Notes: a model not told the origin generated them from the letters alone. 64,000 nt of DNA from Auanema rhodensis (GCA_964057225.1 OZ059895.1:8680001-8744000); one strand, 5' to 3'. Counted from the stretch's first letter, positions 45,393 through 59,900 are shown. Program-made: numbers and translations.

Positions 45393-46692
45393 ATGAATAA
45401 TTTTGTAACTTTGCCTCCGGAGTTGATAAGAAATATTTGCCTCAATTTATCCTTAAGCGATATTGAATCATTTTGCCATGTTCATCCTTTATTGCAAATT
45501 GTAATACCCAACGCCTTTTTTCGGGATTTGAAAAGACTTCATATTGATTGGAATGCACAAGGTAAATTTTTAAAAAATAACTTTCAATAAAACTAAAATT
45601 ACAGGTGCGACTCTAACCTTTTCGGGAAATTCTTTACAAAATGATTTCTCGATTACAACATCTACATACAACTGGGAAAACGTTATTGAATGCTCGAATT
45701 ATGTAGAAGAAATTATCATTACCAAGACTGATGATGCTAAAGATTATCGTGTTCTTGACGTGTTATCAGCAAAATGTATTTTTTTTTATTTTTCCAACAA
45801 AACTTTTTTGTTTTGTTTCAGGCTATACGTTGAAAACTCTTGAAATTCGTTTTCGACCAGGAAAAAGATCTGTTAGCAAGCACACTATCAATTATATGTT
45901 TGGGGTTAGTTAGAGATGAATCCTTTGAAGATGATAAAAATTTTTAAATTTTTCAGAGGATAACTTCATTCGTTGGTCAACACCGTAATAATCTTACTCG
46001 TTTTCGGTTAGAAACAAATGCCGAAAACTATGTTGAGTTTGAAGCTAAACGTGAAGTAACGTTTCGATACAGTCAAGAATATGATATGACCATTTGCAAC
46101 CAATTGATTATTCCTCTGTTCAACTGTATGCTTAAAGGTTTTGCTTTTCTTTTTTGCTAATTACTAAATTTTGCATTTTCTAGATAGGAAAGGAATGTCA
46201 AGTGTTACCCTTCAAGTAGATTGCAAATCACGAGCTGCCCTCGCTTTACAAACTGCATTCCAAGCTGCTTTACCATTTGAGCATAGAATTAAAGTTCAAG
46301 TTCTTAGATTGGGTTCGTTAACTATATTACTTTGTAATATATATAATTATCTTATATTTCTTTAGAATTTGGCAACTGCGTTAGCAAGCTATCTGACCTG
46401 GAAATGCATCGTATACTCGTTGCGTATGCCCCATATCTGAACTCAACTAGGAACCTTCAACATCTGATCTGTGATCTAAGCAATAGTTTGGTGAGTTTTC
46501 TAAAAATTCTTATCACGAAATATATATTTTCGTTTTTAGCTTGATCCATCTAGCTTAGAAAAGCTATATAGTGTGATATCTGAGGAGCTTTGTAATGATC
46601 AACATCGTATTTCTATCATCACATCATCTGAGCATTTAAATCTGTGTGATAATAATCGAAGTAAATGGTCAAAGCATGTGCTTGTTTCATAA
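45393..46692 (+). CDS. F-box protein
   Basis: Probable SCF ubiquitin-ligase substrate receptor. The N-terminal F-box is FVTLPPELIRNICLNLSLSD followed by IESFCHVHPLLQ, with the LP-E-N-L core. The rest (TSTYNWENVIECSNYVEEII; KTLEIRFRPGKRSVSKHT; SSVTLQVDCKSRAALALQTA; VSKLSDLEMHRILVAYAPYL) resembles the variable substrate-binding regions of nematode F-box proteins, with no clear FTH, FBA or LRR signature. About six exons join in frame. I cannot name an orthologue. Confidence 0.72.
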
Positions 46693-46965
46693 TTTTCGTA
46701 TTCAATTTGATCTTATATGAAGACAAGAATATTATGATATTGTATATAATGTATATATTTTTATATTTTTGAAATGTTTTACTTTGAAAAGTCTTATGAA
46801 GTATGGATCTCTAAGAATCTTTCTCTCTAATGCTCACGTGATATTCTTGTTGCCATCTCTAATAACGTTGTCAATTGGTGCTCTAGCTCAAGATTAAACC
46901 AGTTTTTTTTATTTTTTCAAAAAGACAATAAATAGTTTAAATTAATCGTATAAATTAAATATGAA

Positions 46966-47609
46966 TTATGCGTCAGCCAAAGCTTGGAGAATTTTCATCA
47001 ATGGTACGCTGGCTTCTTCAAGCATCTTGCCGATTCCTCCATATTCACCGACACGAGAGCGGAAAGCATCATTGGTTGAAGGAAGGATAGCGCTAGTAAC
47101 AGATACTAAGATTACAACTTTTTCTATTTAACTTACTTCAAAGCCTTCAGTGAGCTGACAAGTCGAAGAGCTTGGAAGCTGCTTAGTCTTTGAACAGCAT
47201 CACTAGGCAAACTACTGATCATCTGATTAATTTTATAAATAAGAGCATCTATAATTTATTTATAATTATTAGAAAGTATAGGTATTATACTCACATTGAG
47301 CTTGAATATCCTTATCAGTCATCTCATAGTTGTAAAGAATAAGTAAACCGCTTTTCAAGTTTTCAAGTTGAGTATTCATAACAGGAAATTTGGCCTATAC
47401 AAACAAGTTTCTATTATGATTTTGAATATAAATATACTTGAAATTGGGTCATAATTCTATGACAATGTCTTAAAGTAATGTTTAGCAAGCTAACAGATTG
47501 TCCAGAAGTTATCTATATAGAAATTAATATTTTAATTATTAAAATTCAGGCAAGTTACCGTAACTGTGGCTGTACAGATAAGAGCAATGAGTAAAACCTT
47601 TCCAATCAT
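46966..47609 (-). CDS. Small secreted helical protein
   Basis: Not recognised. Five exons give 154 residues. A signal peptide is clear (MIGKVLLIALICTATVT). Amphipathic helices follow (SLLNITLRHCHRIMTQFQ; NTQLENLKSGLLILYNYE; YKINQMISSLPSDAVQRLSS; GGIGKMLEEASVPLMKILQA). The last intron must end at the second of two close AGs (TTACTAG rather than AATCTTAG), because the first gives an in-frame stop. The pattern resembles small secreted nematode proteins of the SXP/RAL-2 kind in size only. An acceptor (TTTTAG) lies 4 bases before the start. Confidence 0.72.
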
Positions 47610-47969
47610 TTTCCTAAAAATTAAATGTTTAAATTGAAAAAATAGGTTTGTGACTAAACTCTATGCTAGCTTCTTCTTATATATAAAGATTTAAACTATT
47701 TGTATATTCATATTCATATTTTAATCCAATTTTAATGTAAATTATTTATCATAAAATTGAAAAAACAAACTGTGAAATACAGATAATTTCATGTTAAGTT
47801 CAAAGTATTTTATTCAAATGTGTTGTTTATTTGGTTATATTAAACATATAATCTACTTAATTTTGAATAGTTAGTAAAGATTAATCTTGTTTTTTATTTA
47901 TTTTTATTCTACTCTTGATAAAATAGAATGATGATAATGATGATTATCTCTACTTCCTGGGTATTGTCT

Positions 47970-48023
<54 letters not shown>

Positions 48024-48634
48024 CTCTCTCTTAGTCTTTACTCTTAAAACTTGCTACTGTTTCTTTGATAACAAAAATTATTTTGATATTTCTTTTCAAA
48101 TCAAATTTTCGTAAATATTGAATTGTGTAGTACTATGAAAACTTTATTATTACATTCATATATCATCAATTATTATTTTTGGTTGTTTTTGTTTTTTTTT
48201 CAGTTTGTTTACAAAATAAAAATACATTTGTAAACTTTTTTTTATTAAAATATTTATATATTGAATAATATATATATAAGCTGTTTAATATTATACCATT
48301 TGCCTTATACTTATCACGAGTTTTAAAGCTTAAAATTAAAAAAAAAAGTGTTGATCTTTAACATGCATCATCACGTAAAATTTGAAATAAAATTATCAAA
48401 GTGTAACAATCATTGTAATCATTTTGTGTTTAAGACTGTCTTATCAAATAACTGATTTTAAAAGATGAACTTATATTTATGAAATTCGAAAGCAAACATT
48501 TATGAAAGGGGGGGAGGGGTCCAATCTCTTGAATAATTATTTCAAAAACTATGTCATATAAAGGGCAAATAATATGAAATTAAACATTAAAACAGAAGAA
48601 ATTTCAAAAAAAGTAATATATATATATTCTAAAA
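47610..48634. other. AT-rich intergenic region
   Basis: Between the secreted-protein start and the NEK 3' end. It holds the TC repeat, a G-rich run (seven then four Gs near 48508-48519), and otherwise AT-rich sequence with no supported gene. Confidence 0.5.
47966..48030. repeat. (TC)n microsatellite
   Basis: About 65 bases of TC repeat, pure from about 47981 to 48020 and imperfect at both ends. Confidence 0.9.
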
Positions 48635-51600
48635 TTATATAATTGTACACGTTTTACTTCCATTATCAGATAAAAAATTTGATTTTTTAGCATAAGCTGG
48701 AGGAGGTTCATTCGTTCGTAAATATGATTGTCTTGCTTGTAACTCCAATAATTTGTCCTTCAATAATTCTATTTGAAAAAGATAAAATATTTATATTTTA
48801 CTTGTAAAAGAGCCATTTGATCTTGTTGTCCTTGAAATGTTGATGATTGTTGTTTGATAGCGTTTCTTAAATTATCAATTTCCTTCATTAAAGTTGAGTC
48901 ACTCATTTGACTAAAAAGAAAAATATAAAAAAGCTAAAGTTGAAGATAAAATTACATTTTGACTTCATTTGTATTGGCAGAAGAATTATTAGAACTTTCA
49001 CTTTTTCTCTTAAAATATTAAAAATTAAATATAAAAACTTAAAATATTTATAAAATACTTTACTAGCATTTAATGGTATAATCTCAGCATTATTATATTC
49101 ATTACGTAACCATGTGCTAACCATTGTTTCATCTTTTGGTGTTGTACATGAATTATCCGTTGAATGATATTCAAAGCTTAAAGAATATTATAAAACATAA
49201 TATAAACAACAACAAACAAGTAAACAAACAAACAAACTTTTTAGTTGTAGATGAATCAATTATAACAAAAACTTTTGTTCCACCTCTTACTATCATTGCT
49301 AATCGTATACTATATTCAGATCCACTACTATCTAATCTAAATATATATTTATATAAATTTATTTTTTCTTATTAATTACTATACCTAAGTATTAAAGCTG
49401 GCTGTGGAACTATATGTTCAACAGCTGGAATTTTATCCTTCTTTTTGACTCCCCAACGTGATACTGGCTTTTCCTCATTTGCTCTATAAATTTATTAATT
49501 TTTTAAAAGAAATATGAATTATTTTTGAAAAATACATTCTCTGTACTACAGTTACATCTCTTGTATCTTCCAAATTTTCTAGTACAGCTGTTGCCGATGA
49601 TGATGCTATACCCTTTGATCCCCAAAAATATAATTCACTTTCAGTTGTTCCAACTAAGCAATAACCTTCTCCACAAAGAGCCATCTATAGTTGAATATAT
49701 ATCTATATCTATGAAGTTATATCATTTAAAACTAACTGAACAAGGTTTAGATAATAATGATTTTACAGGGCGCATATGTCCAAATGGTACAGGATCCGTA
49801 TGAGATAATCCTAATTCACCATGTATGTTACATCCAAAGTAGAATACTTGACCAGATTCAAGTAAAACTAAATTATATATTATATATTAAAATATAAAAT
49901 TATAATTATAATTATGCATTAATGTACCTCCTATATTATTTTTTCCTACGTCCACATCTATAGCTCGAGCAGGAAATGATTTACTGATCGTTGGAACAAG
50001 AAATATATCAGAACTTATCTTAATATTTATTTTAATATTTATTATAATTTAATTAATATAAAATTACTTTTTCTTCTTTTGAAAAGAAACTTGTTCGAGA
50101 AGCTAGATTAAGCTTATTATATTTATTATTACCCATTGCTATAAGATTTCCAGCTTCAGTTAATAAAACTGTTGCATCTATTCCACAACGGACAGTTATT
50201 ATTTTGCCAACAGATGTTGGTACATCAATCTAAACAACAACAATCTTCTTTCATTTTTTCATTTTTTTTGTTAACTTTAATTGGTTCTAACACTAATTTA
50301 GTTTCTCCTGTTCCCAATCGCCCATCATCACCATTTCCCCATACGTAACATTCACCATTTTCTGTTAAAGCTACACAATGCTCAGGTCCACATGCTATTT
50401 CAGTTACATGTACCCTGATTTTCATTCATAGTATTATATATGGAGATCTCAATATTACCTTAACAATCCATTAACTAAGGAAGGGCGTAGCACATCATCT
50501 GTGCCTTTACCCAATCCTACTAGTCGTCGAACGCCCCAAGAAAGTACAGCTCCACGATCGCAACAGATAACACTGCAACATGGACAAATCAATCTTTCTG
50601 AATGTTTAATGAATATTTTACCTAAAGTTATTGCCAACAGCTACGGAATGAACATCTCGACCACGTAAAGCTTCCACTAAAGTTGGAACATTTCTGAAAA
50701 AAAAAGAAAAATTGGAAAGAAACAAGATAAAGCTTACTGATCAATTCTATCACCCGTACCAAGTTGACCTTTATTGTTTGATCCCCAAGCAAATACTTGA
50801 TTGTTATACGTGAGAATAAGTTGATGAGTTTCACTTACAGCTATCTGAATTGAAATTTTCAAATTATCGAAAGAAACTGTTGTATTCTCACTTGCTGAAT
50901 AGAAATTTTTTCGGGAACATTAGCTACAGGTGCAAGAGATATGCTATTAGCATCAAAAGCATATAAAGTTGAAACAAATGTTGAAATTGGACGAAATGTT
51001 GGTAATCTTTGAACATTAACACTTGGTCTCAACATCTATATATGTTTTTTTTTAATTTTAAAAGATTGATTTAACAATAACCGTTAACGCATCAGCAGAA
51101 GTAGGCCTATTTTCTGGAATTCGTTGTAAAAGTTCTCGAACAAGTAGCTTAATTTGAGATGAATATGGTCCTCTTATAGGTTCGTACATACACTTAAATA
51201 TATTTGTATTATTATTATTTATAAAAATAACATACATTCATTATTTTATTTACAAGAACTGGTAGATTATCTCCTTCAAAAGCTTTTTGAAGACATGTCA
51301 TTTCATATAAGATACATCCCAAAGCCCACATATCACTTTTCTGATTATATGGTTCACCACAACACTTAAATAATAAATTTAAAAAAAAGATAATTAAATG
51401 AAAATGAAAAACCATTTCAGGACTTATATAGTATGGAGTACCAACAACTGTTTTAGCTCCTTGTACTATAGTATCCGTTCCCATGATTTTACTAATTCCA
51501 AAATCTCCAACTTTGACAAAACCATCTTTCGTCAAAAATATATTTGCAGTTTTTAAATCACTAAAATAATATATTATTAATGAATAAATTAAATCAAATT

Positions 51601-52182
51601 ACCGATGTAAAACACTATTTTCATGTAAATATGAAACAGCTGATAACATTTGAACCATTAAATCTGTTACAATATCTTCACTTAAAAATGATTGACATTT
51701 AGCCAAATATTGAGATAATGTTCTAAAATTATAAAATAATTTTTAATTTTCTGAGAATTAAAGAGAAAGATCTAACCCTCCATCTGCATATTCCATTTCA
51801 ATCATTAAAATGCCTTCCTCTTCAAATGAATCATAATAGGAAATAATATTTGGATGATCTATCCGTGATAATAAACATACCTAAATTATAATTTATATAT
51901 TAATTATAATTTATTTTTATTAAAAATATAAAAATTACTTCATTTAAAGCTAATTGTCGTTGATTACTATCTAAATCATACATGCTGATCTCTTTTACTA
52001 TAACTAATGAACCATCATCACGTTTTTTATATAAAACAGCAGAACCAAAAGCGCCTAAATAGATTAACAAAATACAATTATTATAATTATATATATAATA
52101 TAATTTAAAAATTAAATATTATACCTTTTCCAACAGTTTTGATTCGTTCATAACGAGATGCTGCTGTTGCAACTCTACTCAT
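48635..52182 (-). CDS. nekl-1: NEK8/NEK9-type kinase with RCC1 repeats
   Basis: NIMA-related Ser/Thr kinase; in C. elegans NEKL-1/2 act in endocytosis and moulting with ankyrin partners. The kinase domain follows MSRVATAASRYERIKTVGKG, with VIVKEISMYDLD, VLHRDLKTANIFL, VGDFGISK and GTPYYISPEM. After the kinase domain come RCC1-type repeats (VFAWGSNNKGQLGTGD, CYVWGNGDDGRLGTGE, VFYFGCNIHGELGLSH, ELYFWGSKG). The C-terminus holds a predicted coiled coil (LMKEIDNLRNAIKQQSSTF, LLKDKLLELQARQ), which favours NEK9/NEKL-1 over NEK8/NEKL-2; that assignment is tentative. The protein ends KTCTII. This Met gives a normal kinase N-terminus, but the frame is open upstream (see next entry). Confidence 0.9.
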
Positions 52183-53550
52183 ATCGTTAGATTTTGGTTG
52201 TAAACAATTGAAATTTAGATATGTTTCCAGAATTTTTCTGCAGAAAAAGGTTTAAGAAATGATATTGGCTGAATGAAAAACATAATTATGAAAATAATAC
52301 AAGTTTTCTTGATATTGAATACTATTTTAAGAATAGTACAGCTTTATGAACTTTTTCAAGTGATTCTTGATTTTTCATAATAGAATATATGAAGAAAAAC
52401 ATGTAAAGATTTTAAAGATATAATATTAAATATAAAAATATTGATATACCTTTTATATGAGGGTAGTTCAGGAGATAAATATTTGCAAATAAAACGAATT
52501 GATATCTAAAAAAATGAGAAAAATTAGTTAAAAAATAGAATAAAACTGTATTCATTTCTTACTTTTTCATTACAATTATAGGGAATATGTGAACAAATTG
52601 TATGAAAGATGTTAACTTTCTAACAAAATATTTCTAGACTAATGATGGAAGTAGGAAGCCCTAACACTGACTTTGGAGATAAAGAGAAGCAGAAGTACTC
52701 TGCTGTACGGCTGGCATGGAAACGAGAATGCTCAGGTTAGATAATGAATAAGAAAAGGAAAAAGAAAACAAAGAATAAAAAAGAATATATAGATATATAT
52801 ATATATATTCTGGTTAATTATAAAATATGAAGAAAAAGAAAAAATTATGGTATAAATGGAGTTTTTTAGTTTTCAAATATTAAATTTCCTCTTACTCTTT
52901 TCTTTGTTAAGCTTTGAAATGCTGTTACAATCTCTTCTTGATCCCGAATTGAATTTGTATTTATTAGAAAATCAATAAAAGCACCATCATTTAATTTATT
53001 CTGAATAAACTTATTAAAATAATTTCTTTTTTGAATTTCTTTATACTATAAGAAGCCATAGAAAAAATTTTCTTATAGATGAATTCTCTCTTCTCAATGA
53101 ATTCTTTGTTATAGTCTTAAAATAATTAAATGTAAATTCATAGATATGATATGATTATACTTCTGTCACAGTTGAACAGAGACGTAAACCGGCACGTTCT
53201 CCATAGATATGTAAACCAAAATATTTTATATTAGTTGAAGATACAGAGTTTATTTGTTCTAAAAATAGATCAATTATATTATTTTCATACGTAATTCTAT
53301 AAATATATGCTATATGATATATGATATATACTATATATTATATGTTATAATCGTAAAAACATATTAAAAACAAATGTGTTCTCGTTATATTTTCTTTTTT
53401 TTTTCAAAATTTAGAAAAAAACATTTATTAATTACCTTTGATATCATTCAATTTTGAATTATTAAAATTATAATAGATTAAAGTACAGTTTGGTTGCTTT
53501 GCTTCACGTATATCACGACATTCTGAATGGCATATAAGGACTATACTCAT
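52183..53550 (-). CDS. Probable N-terminal extension of the NEK gene
   Basis: Upstream of the kinase Met the frame stays open back to an acceptor (TTCTGCAG). Phase-matched exons can then be joined further upstream. In order they are MSIVLICHSECRDIREAKQP, QINSVSSTNIKYFGLHIYGE, TITKNSLRRENSSIRKFF, NKLNDGAFIDFLINTNSIRD, KVNIFHTICSHIPYNCNEK, ISIRFICKYLSPELPSYK and KILETYLNFNCLQPKSND, leading into MSRVATAA. This adds about 190 residues that match nothing I know. Alternatives: a separate small upstream gene ending KKRVRGNLIFEN if one donor is not used, or a leader with the kinase translated from its own Met. Confidence 0.5.
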
Positions 53551-53947
53551 ACTATATCAATAGTCAATATCAAAATTAGATCTGAGAATAAGCAGTATTT
53601 CTTCAAGATATATGTTGCTAAAATTAAAAATTAATTATTATCCGTTAAATTATGGAAATATAATCAATTTTCTATCACATATTATACAATATAGGCATGT
53701 GTATACATGTAAATCTAAAAGAAAACGAGTACAACCAGCCTGACACATGTATCCCGTAGCAACGAAATTGAAAAAGGGGCTCAATTGAATAATATTGTAG
53801 AAAAAAAAGAAGAAAATCGATCTCAACTATGAGATTGTAATGATTGAAATAGTAAGAATTGCCAGAATAAAACAAAATGCAGTTGTTTATTAATACATAA
53901 TGAAGTATAACATTATACAAAATGATACGATAATATAAATTTACATT
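53551..53947. other. Spacer between NEK gene and downstream end of RdRP-A
   Basis: 397 bp between the NEK extension and the RdRP-A stop, all on the minus strand. No gene seen. Confidence 0.4.
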
Positions 53948-56900
53948 TCATGCCATAATTTTTTTATAAACTAAATTGGTAAGCTCATGAATTATCTCTT
54001 TACCAGTAGTTCCTTTTATTTGAGGTTTTACTGCGACTAAATCTTTTAGTCGATCCAATGATTCTAATGTGCCTTTGGCTGATATCATAAAACGGCCTGC
54101 AATATTATTAATGATTATCAAACTTTAATTTAAAATATATTCATTTACATGCTTTATTATCTGATGATAGCAAACTCCTCAATGCAACATCCACAACTCC
54201 AGATTTCTGTTTCAACTTCCGTACTCCCATATCAATATCAATTTGCGACAATCGGTCTAATTATCAAAGTAACTTATTCGATGAGTAGCCTTTAACTAAC
54301 CAGGAAGTTGAATACAAAAAGGCTCACATTCTCTTATAACAGCATTATCTCGCTTTGGATCAGTGGACAACGGCAATTCTTCTAACCGTAAATTAAAAAC
54401 CATATTATAATATGTTTTTCGAGCAGCCTATAAAAGAAAATTTACCCATCTTCATCGTTTAAACCAACTTTGTGGAATGATCGCCATTCTCCTCGCATAA
54501 AGCAGGATTGGTATCCCAGCACATCAAAACTTAAGTTTTCCAATTGTGAAAATTTTCTTGAAGCCAGATATTCGAAGAACGCAACAATTAGAATGGAACT
54601 TGTAGTGATCGGTTCCCTCATACTTTCCTTTTCAATAATTTCTTCTAATGACATGTCCTTTGGGATCTAATGAAAATAATATATTTTTTAAATTTAAATT
54701 TAAAATAATTACTTCTATGAATGCTTTCTTTGCATCACCTTTCAATGAAGCTAAAATACCTGTTGCATGAAGTATAAACAATAAACAAAAATGTTGCTCT
54801 TGAAACTTTTCAGTAAAAAGTGAACAGAGTCTTGCCCATTCACAAACGATAAATAAGATATTTTCTAACCCTATAAATTAAATTATTATTTTCGAAGAAA
54901 AAGAAAAGAATCAAAAATAGTTTACCGAGATAAATTGCGCAATATTTCTTAACAATTAAAGTTGTAGAAGGATTAAAACTTTGAAATGAAATGAAATGAT
55001 TATATCTGCCATTGTTTTCACTAATATAAGTATTATTATGCTTTTCTAGCATCTGAAATAATTTAAAATTAAAAATCAACTATGGAAAACAAACCGAAAT
55101 TAAAGGATGAGATGAAGTAATGAAATCTTTGTGATTAAAACTTTCAGCTTGACGGACTTCGGCAAGAACATCATAGGCTAGCCAAGCAAATGAAAGTTTT
55201 TTCTCTTTAGTTGCTGATGCTCTTTCTATATATAAATATATTTTTCCCAAGTAATTTTCTAATATGTACCATAGCAAACTCTATAGTAAGCAACAGCTTT
55301 TTGCTTCATATTTAATGTAGGATTTTTACAATCTCTATGAAATATATTTTCTTCGTCAGCAAATTGTTTTTCCACTTTTTCTGTACATTCTCTCCACCCT
55401 CCAAAATGTTCGAAGAAATCTTCTCGGAATTTGCGGAAAATACTAGTGATTTTTGACTCTATGAGCAAATTTGTATTGAAAAAACTCATGTCATCTTGAT
55501 CCTACAATCAGTAAAACATATTCTCATCAAAAATAATATATCTTGCCTTATCCGATATTCTGTTTCTCATCTCACAAATATAACCTGAGAAAGCTTCTGC
55601 TTCAGTTTGTATACCATAATTCTCCATAACTGTCTGAAATACCCAGAAATTCAGAAAATGACTGAGAATATTGACAAACTCTTAACAAATTATTGTATTT
55701 GCTATGTTCTTGTAAAGCGAAATCTCTGTAAACCTCCCATCCATCAACATAAATACGCTCATCAATCTGAATTTAAAGAGTTGAAATCTAAAATTTAAAT
55801 ACACACCTTAATACTAAGCTGATCGTCACGATCTTCTGAAATACGAAGAACATCTTCTATTGATTTTATATCGCTAAATTTCAAATATTCAAATGTTTTC
55901 TAGAAGTATTCCAACCGGTAGAGTTGACCTATGAGTCTTGGACACACATAAACAGGCTTGTTTCCATTTTCAGACACATGATAATCAGGTATGATATCAG
56001 CAGACTCGGGTGGAATATCCTCCTTTGTTATTTCATCTAAAAATTTATCAAAACATAATATTTTGCAATCTAATACTCACCTTTTTCCCATGTTTTTGTT
56101 AAAGGCTCGGGAGCTTTACCCGATTTTGTGAAATCAACAGCTAAAGATATTTTTTTTGCTAATCTGATGCAAACCTGAGAGAGAAAAGCTTCATTTTGTT
56201 ATTATTAATAAAACTGAAAAATCACTTAAAACTCACTGTGGAATTTATTCCATATAGAACTGATTGATGAAGAAAATTATTTGATATAACACCAACAGAA
56301 TCTTGTAGCATATAATTCAAATAAAACTCTACCATCTTTTCGTTCTATAATTATTTTGTTTTTTTTATTTATTATAAAAACTTAAAAACCAATGTATTTT
56401 CATCGAGTGTCTCAATACGTTTACTGTCAGGAGTATAGTTGAAGGCTGGTTCGTTTCTATCCAAGAGCAAATCGGGATCCCATATAACACTGTATTCATC
56501 ACCGTCCAAATCAGATCCTATGAATAGTACAAGAGAACTATTATCAAAAAAAAGATGAAACATACCAGCCATTTCATCAGGATGAGGACGTGCTCCATGC
56601 TGTGGAAACACTACAACATCAACAAGATGGTGAAGTTGAGGTATATCAATAGCATCAAATACTCGAACATCTCCAGCAACATTACAAGGATTTTTAGTGA
56701 TGAGCACCTTTCCTGAATTTGAACAATTAGATAAGAACATCAAGATCTCATCGTACCAGTTAGAACTTTCTTTGGTGCATTAACAGCAGGGAATTTGTCT
56801 TGTAGATTCTTAGTGAATTGAACAAAAATCTAAAAACTCTTAATAAAAAGAATATGGTACGCTCTTGTTTACTTGTCCATATTGAAGTCTACCAGTTTCA

Positions 56901-59900
56901 TCTATAATGCCTAACATTGATCGACCGAGTTCTGGTGGAATTTGTATTTGTTCTTTCCGTAATTGTTTAGCTGAAACATGTAAAATTGTAAAATTTATTA
57001 AAATATGAAAGAGACTTATTGCATATTTGGTTGCTGTTTTAACTAAAGCTCTGAAGAATGGCTCATCACAAAGAGTAAATCCAGCTCTTTGATGTAAACG
57101 ATCAATGTCAATTCTTTTAGGTAATTCCTAAGAAAAAGCTTAAGTTTTGATATTGTATCTCTACAAACTTTTAATTTAACACGACAATCATGTTCAAATA
57201 CAAGAGCAGAAGCAAAACTTCGAATCTGCTTATCCAACAAAAACTGAATTCTATCGATAATTCGTTTATGACTAGAAATTGATTGCATTTCAGAAACCTG
57301 GAGAAAAGCATTTTTAATTTCTTTTAATTGAAAGTTCTCGTTAGCACAAACCTGATCCAAAATATTGATAAAAGGTTTATTAAGAGCCACAGGAACCGGA
57401 GCTGAAGGTTTCACGATTTCAAGTGCAGACTCTGTTCCCGTAAATCTGAACAGAACCTTAAAAGTATTATGAACGAAAGCTACTGACTTGATCTGACTGT
57501 CTCGAACAACGCAATGAAGAGCCCAATTACGAATACCACCACAACTTTCCTGTTCAGTAACGTTAGAAATTGCATTATCAGCTGCCCACTTAGCCATCTC
57601 ATCCAAATAGGGATCTACAGCTACCACTCCTTTCATCCCTTTTAATCGAAACTATAAAAATAATAATATTCAAGAATAAAGGGAGTAATTACTTGAAAAC
57701 AACTAGGATGCCCTTCTGTACTTCCATTAAAATCTGTAGCGATTCGTTGTGCATATGATTTACTAATAACTCCAACACCATCACTGAAAGTATAAGGCGC
57801 CCTGAAATTCAAAGATAAAATTCAGTAAACTCATTGCCAAACTAACAGTGTTTCCGGTACACATCCACCAATGACATCAAATGTTTTAGCTAAAGCTTGT
57901 TTTTCTAACGGAATTTTAGTTTCCTAAATGATTATACTGTCAACTGATATTCGGGAAATTCAAACTTTGCTCTGAGTGAAACATTGTCCTAACCTGGCCA
58001 TATATTTAGGAACACTTTCAATATTTTCAAATCTGTAATATATAGACTTAAATAAGATTAGTAAGCTTTATGTTACCTTCCAAGAGAATTTCTTACTTGT
58101 TGGATATGCAGGCATAATGTTTCAGGAAATGTTGTAGTATTATTTTCCTGACAAATATAGCTATAAATTGGTTTTTTAAGTTTAAGTTTATACCTTAAGA
58201 TACTGTTTGATATCTTTTTTCCTATTTTTTAATAAAAAGTAAGCACCATTATCACGCATTTGGGAATTTGAACTACCAAGGTATCCAAAATCTCTTCCTA
58301 TAATACCGTATAAATCGCATGTCATAGTAGTTAGAATACCTGCTATTGTAACTCCTTTTAATAATTTAGTTCGAACAGTTTTTTCAATTAAAAGTTTCGA
58401 TGTTTTGTTTTGACGCATTTTTTGGTTATCATCGTCTCTTAAACTTTTATAATTATGTATATTATATATTTTTGTAATACCTGAACTGTATACGGAGTAC
58501 CTTTGTACCATCGGGATCAAAATTTCTTATAACACGATTTGACATAAGCATTTCAGGAACAACATATATAGTTCTTGTTGGTGTAAAGATTAACTAAAAA
58601 CGACAATCCATTACTTCAAGCTTTAAAGTTCGATGATACCTTTCTAACACGGTTATATCCTTCTTTCTTTTCCTGTACAGCTAAAGATTGTCCTTCAATT
58701 TGAGCTGCATAGCATTCATTGAACAAGTAAATTAAACACTAATACATAAGAATATAGCAAGAATTTTATAATTTTAACAAAAATTTTACCTTTGTAATGC
58801 TACCTACTCGTTTACGTTCATCAAGAAGAGTAACGAGTCTCTCCAATACAACTTCACACACCTAAACAATGAGATTAAGGGATTTTCAACAAAAATCTAA
58901 TATTACCTCAAAATTTCGATGTATAAGAACAGTTAAAACATTCAAAAAATGTAGCCAATGTGTTTCAACTAACCATAGCTGGTCTTTAACAACTGCTCCT
59001 CTATAAAGAATGAGATAATTATTTTGTTTTAAACATGAACTATACCTTGAAAGTAAGCATTCGATTAAATACCTAATTACAAAACTCTTCCTATTGTTTT
59101 CAAGTTGTTCTTCACGGGAAAAAAGATTATTTTTTGGAAAATTCTCAAAATATTTGAAAGTACAATTGTATTTTATTACGATAAATGTGAGTTTTAAAGA
59201 CTTACAAGCTGTAAAAAATTTTTGAAAACAGCTTCTTCCTCATGTAATGGATGTTCATTTTCCAACCAATTATAATAAGGAGTATGATGTCCGATAAAAC
59301 AATCTACCACTGGGATACTTGCAAATTCTATTGCTGTTAAACATCTCGTTCTTAAACGAGATATAATAGAATATAAAAAGTTCAGCTGAAATATAATTTT
59401 TAAATATTACTCCGGTTTAAGATATTTTTTACATTCATAGACATTCCAAATTCTAGAACGAAAAATGAGCTATCTGTTATGGCAGCATCTTTAGGATATT
59501 CATTAGGTAACCTTCCACGTTTGATTGTTGTTTTCCTATCATATCTCGGACTAGAGTGCTTTGAGTTCTTAAACATATTTGGAAATTGTGTTTTACGAAA
59601 GCAGCACCTTACAGTATTTTCTTCAGCTCGTTTGATAAATGGTGGACAATTCAATTCAAAATACATCCTTATTCTTTCTGATCCATGACAATCCGATACA
59701 TCATTATCAACGATAATACGACGAATAAAAGACCGTTGCACCTTAATAATAGAACTTTAATTCTATTTAAAGCATTATAACATACAACAATACGATAGCT
59801 AGCATTACGAGATGTATTTCTTCCAGGTTTACGATCTTAAAAATAGAAATAAAACTTTAAAATTACTTGGATGATTAACTCGTTTCCACAGTTTTAAATT

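Noticed and set aside
54442-54670. Plus-strand 66-residue frame in the RdRP-A region
   Set aside because: Antisense of the conserved RdRP C-terminal exon.
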